From JANQMY01 sp965228775 (lineage in GTDB: Bacteria; Pseudomonadota; Alphaproteobacteria; JANQMY01), in assembly GCA_965228775.1 (NCBI GenBank), contig OZ245840.1:4030001-4094000 (forward strand): a DNA stretch of 64,000 bases. Direction: 5' to 3'. Position 1 is the stretch's first letter. Each line of letters opens with the position of its first letter. The translations under genes and the position numbers were made by a program. The notes beneath the pieces were generated by a model. The model searched no databases. It was not told where the DNA came from and saw only the letters and a program-made list of their open reading frames with translations. This document shows, piece after piece, positions 1 through 7,239 of this stretch.

Positions 1-882
1 CATCTGGCCCAGTCCGGGGCGGCCGGCATTGGTCTCTTTCGGACCGAACTGCAGTTCATGGTCAGTTCCACATTTCCCCGTCTGCAAATGCAGATGGACC
101 TCTACAGCAAAGTTCTGGATGCCGCTGAGGGGCGGCCGGTTGTCTTTCGGACGTTGGATTTGGGCAGCGATAAGGTCTTGCCCTATTTCACACATGAGCG
201 CGAAGAAAATCCGGCTATGGGGTGGCGCGCCATTCGTATCGCGCTCGATCGGCCCGCTCTGCTGCGGTATCAGATCCGTGCGTTACTCGGCGCTGCGGAG
301 GGGCGGGAACTTCAGATGATGTTCCCCATGATCTCCGAGGTTTCAGAGTTTGTTGCGGCCAGACGTTTGGTGGACCGGGAATTGGACCGTAGAAAGAATT
401 TGGGTCTTACCGCACCCACAAAGGTTTCGGTGGGCACCATGTTGGAGGTTCCCGCACTGGCTTGGCAGCTGGATGCGCTCTGCGAGCATGTGGATTTCAT
501 CTCTGTTGGATCAAACGACCTTATGCAGTTTCTGTTTGCCAGCGATCGTGGTCATCCACGCCTGTCGGATCGATACGATACGTTAAGCCCGGCGGTCGTT
601 TCGGTTCTCAGGTCGGTCGTCGACACCTGTAACCGTCACAATGTTCCCGTTAGCCTGTGCGGTGAGATGGCGGGCCGGCCGCTGGAAGCCATGGCACTGA
701 TTGGTCTTGGTTTCCGAAAGATTTCCATGCCACCCGCCAGCGTAGGCCCGGTGAAGATGATGATCCGCAGCCTTAATACCGCCGCATTGGAAGAGCATGT
801 AAAAGGCTTGAATGGTCGCGCTCAGGCCAGTTTGCGGGACGGGTTCGAAGAATTCGCCAAAAAGCACGGCGTTTCGATCTAG
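1..882 (+). CDS. ptsP: Phosphoenolpyruvate-protein phosphotransferase PtsP (EI-Ntr), C-terminal part
   Basis: Cut by the window edge; the frame is open from base 1, so only the PEP-binding TIM-barrel domain is visible. It shows the Enzyme I signatures GIGLFRTELQFM, a DKVLPYF segment, MMFPMI, VGTMLEVPAL, the VGSNDLMQF loop, and CGEMAG, whose Cys is the conserved active-site Cys. The enzyme takes phosphate from PEP for the nitrogen-related phosphotransferase relay (NPr, EIIA-Ntr). Choosing PtsP over sugar-type PtsI is inference: alphaproteobacteria usually carry EI-Ntr, but the N-terminal GAF domain that would settle it lies outside the window. The next gene follows after about 98 bp. Confidence 0.92.
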   Translation, partial: HLAQSGAAGIGLFRTELQFMVSSTFPRLQMQMDLYSKVLDAAEGRPVVFRTLDLGSDKVLPYFTHEREENPAMGWRAIRIALDRPALLRYQIRALLGAAEGRELQMMFPMISEVSEFVAARRLVDRELDRRKNLGLTAPTKVSVGTMLEVPALAWQLDALCEHVDFISVGSNDLMQFLFASDRGHPRLSDRYDTLSPAVVSVLRSVVDTCNRHNVPVSLCGEMAGRPLEAMALIGLGFRKISMPPASVGPVKMMIRSLNTAALEEHVKGLNGRAQASLRDGFEEFAKKHGVSI

Positions 883-980
883 ATTTCCGAAAATTGCATC
901 CGTGAGTTTTTGACTTCCTTAACCATCTGAGGTCAAGATGAACGTCCGTAGACGGCTGTAAATACAGCAGAGGCGGTGTA

Positions 981-2057
981 ATGGAATCCAATACGGTCAA
1001 AACAGACTCTGACGCTCTTGAAGACGGCAATGTAACGAGGTTGCCGGTGGAGAATTCCCGCGAAGAGGGCAAGGAAGATGAAAACCGGCCCGATTATTTG
1101 CGAGACGTGACAGAGCATTCGGAAAAAGATACGTCGGTTTTAGGCTCCGATCTGCGGACGGCGCGCAAGAAGCTGGGCGAGGATGTCCAGACCATTGCAA
1201 CAGCGTTAAACATTCGTGCTGCTCACCTGGAAGCTTTGGAGCGCGGTGATATGTCTGCCTTGCCTGGCCGCGCTTATGCGCTTGGGTTTGTCCGGTCATA
1301 TGCCAGCTATTTGGGGCTGGATGCGGAAGCATCGGTTGCCCGCTTTAAGCTTGAGACAGACCGGCAGGAAGAAGAGGCGGCGGCACTGGCGTTTCCTGAA
1401 GCGAACAATGAAGTTCACATGCCGCAAGGGTCCTTCATGCTGGTGTTGTTCCTGCTTGTGGCGGCGATCTTAGGGGGGCTCCAGCTCTCCAGAATGGTCG
1501 ACAGCATGGCATCGAACGCGCCAGAACCGCCAGACGCAATTGCACCAACGGCGGCGATCACACCGGCACCATCGACCGGTACGCCCGAGGTGATTGCTCA
1601 GCCTATCACCGAAACGCCTGAAGAAGCGCCAGTCGCTGCCGGCGCTGAAGCGAGCGAGGCAGAACCGGTTGCCGCTGAAACTACTTCAGCTTCGGGCACC
1701 AATCCGGAGGAAACAGCCGCAGCTGAACCTGCTCCACCGGCTGCTGCTGCACCCGCACCTCCTGTGGATGACCAGGCCTTCGGCGCCGCACCTTCAGAAT
1801 CTCGCGTCTCCATCCTGGCGAAGGGTGATGCGTGGCTTCGAATCGATAATCCGCAAAGCGGTGCTGTGGTTATCCAGACCACCATGCGCAAAGGTGACCG
1901 GTTCTTCGTTCCGAACGAAGAAGGGTTGGTTATGGCGGCCCGCAATTCCAGGAATCTTGAGATTTTTGTGGATGGCGCGTCCGTTGGACCGGCCGGCGTT
2001 GGGGTTTTGGTTGAGAAATCCCTCAATGCGGATCTGTTGATTTCACCTGCCGATTAA
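981..2057 (+). CDS. RodZ-like membrane protein with N-terminal HTH and C-terminal DUF4115
   Basis: 358 aa. An Xre-like helix-turn-helix (HTH_25 type) covers about residues 55-115, with the typical RTARKKLG start and the LPGRAYALGFVRSYA motif. One transmembrane helix lies near 151-168, then a low-complexity Ala/Pro/Glu linker (about 178-265), then a DUF4115-like beta domain (about 275-350). This layout (cytoplasmic HTH, one TM, periplasmic domain) is that of RodZ, which links MreB to the cell-wall elongation machinery. In alphaproteobacteria it commonly precedes ispG, as here. Start ATG at 981; the acidic N-terminal extension before the HTH is longer than in E. coli RodZ. Confidence 0.88.
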   Translation: MESNTVKTDSDALEDGNVTRLPVENSREEGKEDENRPDYLRDVTEHSEKDTSVLGSDLRTARKKLGEDVQTIATALNIRAAHLEALERGDMSALPGRAYALGFVRSYASYLGLDAEASVARFKLETDRQEEEAAALAFPEANNEVHMPQGSFMLVLFLLVAAILGGLQLSRMVDSMASNAPEPPDAIAPTAAITPAPSTGTPEVIAQPITETPEEAPVAAGAEASEAEPVAAETTSASGTNPEETAAAEPAPPAAAAPAPPVDDQAFGAAPSESRVSILAKGDAWLRIDNPQSGAVVIQTTMRKGDRFFVPNEEGLVMAARNSRNLEIFVDGASVGPAGVGVLVEKSLNADLLISPAD

Positions 2058-2245
2058 GATACGCATTTCTTAGCGTCCTATTAAAGAAACGGTGACACGC
2101 TTTCGGTCGTCAACTTAGGCGTTGGCTAAGCTTTTTGGCTTGCTGACGTCTGCCGATGCGAGGACGAGGGGCGGGCTTGTCCTGCGCAAGAAAGTCGGTT
2201 GTTTGACACGCTGTTAAATCTTTTTCGAGTTGAAAAGGTAAATTT

Positions 2246-3388
2246 ATGAGTGTTCGACCTTATCGCGATATCCTCCGCCGGGAATCGCGCCAAATTATGG
2301 TGGGCAACGTGCCTGTTGGCGGTGGCGCCCCGATTTCAGTTCAATCTATGACCAACACGCTGACCACGGATGTGGCTGCAACTGTTGAGCAGGTGTTGGG
2401 TATTGAGGAAGCCGGTGCGGATATCGTCCGTATCTCGTGTCCTGACCGCGAGTCTACGGTCGCATTGAAAGACATAATCAAACAAGTCAACGTCCCTATC
2501 GTTGCGGACATCCATTTTCACTATAAGCGGGCTATTGAGGCTGCCGAAGCTGGTGCTGCGTGCCTGCGTATCAATCCTGGCAACATCGGGTCGGAAGAGC
2601 GGGTCCGTGACGTTATTAAGGCCGCGAAGGATCATGGATGCAGCATGCGTATCGGCGTGAATGCCGGGTCGCTGGAAAAAGAACTCCTTGAAAAATATGG
2701 AGAGCCTTGTCCCGAAGCAATGATCGAGAGTGGCTTGAATCACGCGCGGATCCTTCAAGACAACGATTTCCATGAGTTCAAAATTAGTGTGAAGGCGTCC
2801 GATGTTTTCCTTGCCGTGGCGGCTTATCAAGGTCTAGCCGAGGCAGGTGATTTTCCATTACATCTTGGGATTACCGAAGCGGGCGGTATGATTCCAGGAA
2901 CGGTCAAGTCGTCGATCGGACTGGGCATGCTTTTATGGTCCGGCATTGGCGATACGATCCGGGTGTCGTTGTCTGCGGACCCGCGTGAGGAAATCCGGGT
3001 CGGCTTCGATATTCTCAAATCGCTTAATCTGCGTCACCGGGGTGTGAACATTATTTCGTGTCCTTCTTGCGCGCGGCAGGGTTTTAAGGTGATCGAGACG
3101 GTCAAAGTGCTCGAAGACCGTCTGGCGCATATCGCGACGCCCATGACGTTGTCGATCATCGGTTGTGTTGTGAACGGTCCCGGCGAAGCGCGGGAAACCG
3201 ATCTCGGTTTCACCGGTGGCGGGGCCGGATCGGGCATGATGTACATCTCCGGCGTTGCAGATCACAAGGTCGACAACGACAAGATGGTTGACCACATCGT
3301 GGAACTGGTTGAAAAGAAAGCCGAAGAGCTGGAAGCTGAACGCGCATCGGAGTCGGAAGAATCGGCGGCGCTCGCTAAAGCTTCTTAA
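2246..3388 (+). CDS. ispG: 4-hydroxy-3-methylbut-2-enyl diphosphate synthase (IspG/GcpE)
   Basis: 380 aa. Reductively converts methylerythritol cyclodiphosphate to HMBPP in the non-mevalonate isoprenoid pathway. The 4Fe-4S ligands are visible: C272 and C275 in SCPSCARQ, C307 in GCVVNGPGE, and E314 as the fourth ligand. The TIM barrel starts at about residue 25 (SVQSMTNT). Start ATG 2246 is preceded by an AAAAGG-like ribosome site. An acidic, alanine-rich tail of about 25 residues extends past the usual C-terminus. Lies in an ispG-prfA-prmC run. Confidence 0.97.
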   Translation: MSVRPYRDILRRESRQIMVGNVPVGGGAPISVQSMTNTLTTDVAATVEQVLGIEEAGADIVRISCPDRESTVALKDIIKQVNVPIVADIHFHYKRAIEAAEAGAACLRINPGNIGSEERVRDVIKAAKDHGCSMRIGVNAGSLEKELLEKYGEPCPEAMIESGLNHARILQDNDFHEFKISVKASDVFLAVAAYQGLAEAGDFPLHLGITEAGGMIPGTVKSSIGLGMLLWSGIGDTIRVSLSADPREEIRVGFDILKSLNLRHRGVNIISCPSCARQGFKVIETVKVLEDRLAHIATPMTLSIIGCVVNGPGEARETDLGFTGGGAGSGMMYISGVADHKVDNDKMVDHIVELVEKKAEELEAERASESEESAALAKAS

Positions 3389-3490
3389 GACCTCTTTGCC
3401 GGGGCGTACGCGCCCCGGCGAACCTTATGCCTGTTCTGGGCAAATGGGCGGGTCTCGGGGGCTTCGAAAGACTTATCTGGAGAGAGACGT

Positions 3491-4573
3491 TTGATCCCAC
3501 CAGACAAATTGCGGCGGGTCGCGGATCGTTTTGAAGAAATCGAAGCGGCCATGGCGGCCGATATCTCGCCCGAAGAATATGTGAGCCTCTCGAAAGAGTA
3601 TTCGGATTTGTCGCCTGTGGTTGCGGTTATCCGCACCTACGAAAATGCTCAGTCGGAAATCGCCAGCCTTGAAGAAATGCTGTCTGACGAGGCGATGGAT
3701 GCCGAGATGGCGGAGCTTGCCAAAGAAGAGCTGCAAGAGCTGAAGCAAAAACTGCCGGACATCGAAACCGATTTACAGATTAAGCTTTTGCCCAAAGACA
3801 GTGCGGACGACAGAAGCGTTATCTTGGAAGTGCGCGCGGGTACCGGCGGTGACGAGGCTTCTTTGTTTGCGGGTGATCTTTTTCGCATGTACCAGAGATT
3901 TGCAGATCTCAATAGTTGGCGTACAGAGATTATTTCTGCCAGCGAAAACGAGGTCGGCGGTTACAAGGAGATCGTGGCGTCGATTACGGGCAATAGCGTC
4001 TTTGCGCGTATGAAATTTGAGTCCGGTGTGCACCGTGTGCAACGCGTTCCTGTTACGGAAGCCGGTGGCCGCATTCATACATCGGCCGCCACTGTTGCCG
4101 TCTTGCCGGAAGCGGAAGAGGTCGACGTGCATATCGATGAAAAAGATCTGCGTATTGATGTCTTTCGAGCCAGCGGCCCAGGCGGGCAGTCGGTCAACAC
4201 GACCGACAGTGCCGTACGCATAACTCACCTGCCTACGGGGCTTGTGGTCAGTCAGCAAGATGAGAAGTCCCAACATAAGAACAAGGCCAAGGCACTGAAA
4301 GTTCTGCGGGCCAGGCTTTTTGAGCAGGAACGCGACCGTCTTGCGAATGAGCGGGCAGCGGATCGGAAAGGACAAGTAGGGTCGGGCGACCGCTCTGAAA
4401 GGATCCGCACCTACAATTTTCCGCAAGGCCGCGTGACAGATCACCGGATCAATCTAACCCTTTACAAGCTTGATCGCGTTATTGCTGGCGATTCATTGGG
4501 GGAGCTGGTGGATGCGCTGACTTCCGAAGATCAGGCCAACCGGCTGGCCGCACTCGATGCGGAGATTGCTTAA
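3491..4573 (+). CDS. prfA: Peptide chain release factor 1
   Basis: 360 aa, normal RF1 length. Reads UAA/UAG and triggers peptide release. The peptidyl-hydrolase loop GPGGQ (GGQ at 231-233) is present, and the tripeptide anticodon P-V-T (187-189) marks RF1 rather than RF2 (SPF). Start is TTG at 3491, chosen because GGAGAG lies just upstream and the N-terminus aligns with the family from there. Its modifying methylase gene, prmC, follows immediately. Confidence 0.97.
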   Translation: MIPPDKLRRVADRFEEIEAAMAADISPEEYVSLSKEYSDLSPVVAVIRTYENAQSEIASLEEMLSDEAMDAEMAELAKEELQELKQKLPDIETDLQIKLLPKDSADDRSVILEVRAGTGGDEASLFAGDLFRMYQRFADLNSWRTEIISASENEVGGYKEIVASITGNSVFARMKFESGVHRVQRVPVTEAGGRIHTSAATVAVLPEAEEVDVHIDEKDLRIDVFRASGPGGQSVNTTDSAVRITHLPTGLVVSQQDEKSQHKNKAKALKVLRARLFEQERDRLANERAADRKGQVGSGDRSERIRTYNFPQGRVTDHRINLTLYKLDRVIAGDSLGELVDALTSEDQANRLAALDAEIA

Positions 4574-4592
4574 GCACCATGATGAAGTCCGT

Positions 4593-5456
4593 ATGCAGAT
4601 GAATGGGGTTGCCAAAGATACCGTAGGCGATCACTTGCGCGGCCTCATGAACAGATTCAAGGTTGCGGGTATCGAAACGGCTAAACTTGATGCCAGATTG
4701 CTGACAGCGGAAATTGTTGGGTGCGCGCCAGGCGATTTGATTTGGCGTGAGAAGGACAGACTCGTTGGTCCGCAAGTTGAAAAGCTGCAGGTCTATGCGA
4801 AACGCCGGCTACGGCGAGAGCCGGTCGCATACATCCTGGAGCGTCGCGCTTTTTGGAAAGACGAGTTTTTGGTTTCGCCGGAAACGCTTGTGCCAAGGCC
4901 GGATTCCGAAACCCTCGTCTTGTCGGTCCTCGAAAGAGTGCCGTCAGCGGATGCCAATGTTAAGCTTCTCGATTTAGGCACGGGGAGTGGGTGTTTGCTG
5001 CTCAGCTTGTTGCGCGAATTGCCGAAAGCGACAGGCGTTGGTGTTGACCTCAATCCGGGAGCGATAGAAATTGCGCGGAAAAACGCTGAACGCTTAGGCG
5101 TTCATGATCGTGCCAAATTTCGTGTTAGCGATTGGTTTAGCAAGGTTACAGGATCGTTCGATATCGTTATTGCCAATCCGCCTTATATCGTGGATAAACA
5201 TATTCAAGAGCTTGATCCGGATGTTCGTGAATTCGAACCCTGTCTGGCTCTCGCAGGCGGTGGCGATGGCCTTAAAGCCTATCGAGAGATAGCGGCATCG
5301 CTGAAATCTGTGCTCGGCACGCGGGGATTTGCGGCTATGGAAATTGGGGCGGACCAAGCAAAAGAGGTCCGAAAAATCTACGAGGCGGTGGGATTTCACA
5401 TTGACGATGTGGTTCGGGATTTGGGAGACCGGGATCGTTGCATTTTAATGCATTAG
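4593..5456 (+). CDS. prmC: Release factor glutamine methyltransferase PrmC (HemK)
   Basis: Methylates the Gln of the GGQ motif in release factors using SAM. The SAM-binding motif DLGTGSGC and the catalytic NPPY (about residues 195-198 from this start) are both present, after an N-terminal helical substrate-binding domain. Several starts are possible: ATG 4557 would overlap prfA by 17 bp, while ATG 4593 or 4599 fits the usual length of the N-terminal domain better; none has a clear ribosome site. Translational coupling to prfA is likely. Confidence 0.93.
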   Translation: MQMNGVAKDTVGDHLRGLMNRFKVAGIETAKLDARLLTAEIVGCAPGDLIWREKDRLVGPQVEKLQVYAKRRLRREPVAYILERRAFWKDEFLVSPETLVPRPDSETLVLSVLERVPSADANVKLLDLGTGSGCLLLSLLRELPKATGVGVDLNPGAIEIARKNAERLGVHDRAKFRVSDWFSKVTGSFDIVIANPPYIVDKHIQELDPDVREFEPCLALAGGGDGLKAYREIAASLKSVLGTRGFAAMEIGADQAKEVRKIYEAVGFHIDDVVRDLGDRDRCILMH

Positions 5457-5676
5457 CGCCGCTGTTCGTCAGAATTCTCCTGGGGATAAACGCAAAAAAG
5501 GGCTTGGAATACGGTTAGCAAAACGTTAGGGTCTTACAGGTATTTATTGAGTAAGCGGTCTCGTCATTCAGGCTTTTACTTCCTGAGGCTAGAGACAAAA
5601 GATCAACTCAGCTAACAGTTTTTTTCGCCGGTCCGAACTTGCTTCTGGGGGCCAGTATAGAATTTGGTTGTGCAGA

Positions 5677-5694
5677 ATGCCGTTCGTTCGGCAT
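5677..5694. promoter_or_regulatory. 18-bp inverted repeat upstream of the DUF4167 gene
   Basis: ATGCCG-TTCGTT-CGGCAT: perfect 6-bp arms with a 6-nt spacer, 50 bp before the next start codon. The 288-bp gap after prmC holds no other convincing signal. It could be an operator or a short hairpin; the assignment is tentative. Confidence 0.25.
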
Positions 5695-5744
5695 GACAAA
5701 AGCTTGAGTAGTATTGTTCCGTTAACAGATAGATAGTTGCACTT

Positions 5745-6239
5745 ATGAGGCAAGGACAGAATCAAAAGCGCGCGCGTGGCCGTGGTCGCAAGAACCATAA
5801 TGGGGCTAACAAAACGTTGGACAGTAGCGGTCCAGACGTAAAAATTCGCGGGTCAGCTGCCCATATTTGCGAGAAATACCAATCATTGGCTCGAGATGCC
5901 CATGCCTCCGGTGATCGCATCAGCGCTGAAAACTACCTTCAGCATGCAGAGCACTATTACCGGATTTTGGCGGCAAACCAGACAGCTGCGAATGGTGCTG
6001 CCGCCACTGCGCAGAATGGCGCCGCGAAGGCTGCCAATGGGAACGCAGAAGAAGAGACCCAAGAAACTGAAACTGCTGCGGCAGCCGAGGCTCCTCGGTC
6101 CAATGGCCGTGGTCGTGGCCGTGGGCGCTCTTCAAAGGCTAAAGCGCCAGCCACTGAAACACCCGATAATGGGGGTGAAGAACAGGCTGCGGTTGAGAAT
6201 GCGGACGAGCCCGCCGAGGCGTCCGAAGCTCACGCTTAA
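5745..6239 (+). CDS. DUF4167 domain-containing protein
   Basis: 164 aa. The N-terminal 15 residues are very basic (Arg/Lys/Gly-rich), followed by the conserved DUF4167 core at about 30-78, with the block around YQSLARDAHASGDR and HAEHYYRI. The rest is a low-complexity Ala/Asn/Glu tail with a second basic RGRGRGR patch near residue 125. The family is largely restricted to Alphaproteobacteria and of unknown function; the basic patches suggest nucleic-acid or ribosome binding, which is inference. Convergent with the MOSC gene, stop codons about 25 bp apart. Confidence 0.88.
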   Translation: MRQGQNQKRARGRGRKNHNGANKTLDSSGPDVKIRGSAAHICEKYQSLARDAHASGDRISAENYLQHAEHYYRILAANQTAANGAAATAQNGAAKAANGNAEEETQETETAAAAEAPRSNGRGRGRGRSSKAKAPATETPDNGGEEQAAVENADEPAEASEAHA

Positions 6240-6263
6240 ACAGTACAATCTCCCCAAGGGACG

Positions 6264-7040
6264 TTACTGCGACGCTAGCGTCACCTCGTCATTGAGGTGA
6301 AACGTGCCACCATTTATTACTTCTGCATACAGACCAATATTCGGGTGATCGTACGTCTTCTGTAGGAGCTTTGGGATGTGCATGTCCCGCTCGCCCGTCG
6401 CTGGATTGACATTGGTGGCGGCGCAGCGCGTGGTTTCTTGAACGAAGCGAACGCTTACATTGCCCAGCTTCGCCCCTTCGCCGACCCAGTCCCGTTCTGC
6501 CCAAGCGGGCAGGCCGTCAATGTACAGATTGGCGCGAAAGCGAAGCGGGTCGATGTCTGCGCCGGCTATCCGGCCCACTTCCCTCACAGTGTTGAGATTG
6601 ATGATGGATAGGCACTTCATCGCCACATCCGAGAAACTGTGTCCTTCTGCCGATACGACTTTTGGGCTGCCGCGCACTTCATCGCCGAGATAAGCCGCGA
6701 AAAACTGTTCAATGACCGTTCTTCCAGCCGGTGTGCCAAGATCCGCTGCCGCGACCTGTTTGCCGTCGCGGCTTAAAGTGAGCTGGCCGGTTGCGGCATC
6801 ATACGCACTGTCGACAAGAGCCAGTTTTTCGTGACGCATCAACATGAGAAACTTGGTCTTGGGAAAGTACTTTGGCTTGAGCGGATCAAATTCGTGGCTG
6901 CCGTGTTCCAGAGCGAATATGCGGTCGCCGGGAATGGTTTCCCTCGGCGCCACTGATGCGCTCTCCATTGGTTCCGGCGAAAGGCCTTTTATTGGGTACC
7001 GGTAGATCCGGCTTATTAACGTTTTAGTGCCGTCGGCCAT
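6264..7040 (-). CDS. MOSC domain-containing protein (MOSC_N plus MOSC, YcbX/mARC-like)
   Basis: 258 aa from ATG 7040 (a TTG at 7046 is also possible). The N-terminal beta-barrel begins with ISRIYRYPIKGLSPE, typical of MOSC_N, and the C-terminal MOSC domain carries the R-C-A-A-T-N motif whose Cys is the candidate molybdenum ligand. Proteins of this family bind Moco and reduce N-hydroxylated compounds with partner electron donors. No flavodoxin or ferredoxin domain is fused and no Moco gene is adjacent, so the substrate cannot be predicted. Confidence 0.83.
   Translation of the reverse strand: MADGTKTLISRIYRYPIKGLSPEPMESASVAPRETIPGDRIFALEHGSHEFDPLKPKYFPKTKFLMLMRHEKLALVDSAYDAATGQLTLSRDGKQVAAADLGTPAGRTVIEQFFAAYLGDEVRGSPKVVSAEGHSFSDVAMKCLSIINLNTVREVGRIAGADIDPLRFRANLYIDGLPAWAERDWVGEGAKLGNVSVRFVQETTRCAATNVNPATGERDMHIPKLLQKTYDHPNIGLYAEVINGGTFHLNDEVTLASQ
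6281..6300. terminator. Inverted repeat between convergent genes
   Basis: TCACCTC-gtcatt-GAGGTGA, a perfect 7-bp stem lying inside the last codons of the MOSC gene and just past the DUF4167 stop. A second palindrome, GACGCTAGCGTC, sits at 6271-6282. A bidirectional terminator role is plausible from position, but there is no U-tract. Confidence 0.3.
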
Positions 7041-7099
7041 GTTCAATAAATCCGTGTTCTTTGGGCCTCATAAATAGGCATCAAATTGGCCAGTGCCAC

Positions 7100-7131
7100 C
7101 TTGTGTTGCTGAACTGCAACACCCATATAAG
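7100..7131 (+). promoter_or_regulatory. Candidate heat-shock (RpoH) promoter of clpB
   Basis: CTTGTG (7100-7105) and CCCATATAAG (7122-7131) are separated by 16 bp, resembling the alphaproteobacterial sigma-32 consensus (CTTG, then C-rich/TATAT). The spacer contains the 6-bp inverted repeat TGTTGC/GCAACA. The promoter lies about 110 bp before clpB, a classical heat-shock gene. Assignment by resemblance only. Confidence 0.42.
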
Positions 7132-7239
7132 TGGAGGCTGCCCGCGCTCGAATCTGGGGCGGCAGCCTAACGGTAAAGGCACTTGCAGACCATGCTTGAT
7201 GAAGGTGGTTACGAACAGTGCGCTTTGAAGAGGTGAATT

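Noticed and set aside
2114..2136. CTTAG-N7-CTAAG followed by CTTTTT between rodZ-like and ispG
   Set aside because: Stem of only 5 bp, A/T-rich; too weak to call a terminator.
5589..5798. 69-codon minus-strand frame before the DUF4167 gene
   Set aside because: Overlaps the DUF4167 start and lacks any ribosome site or family.
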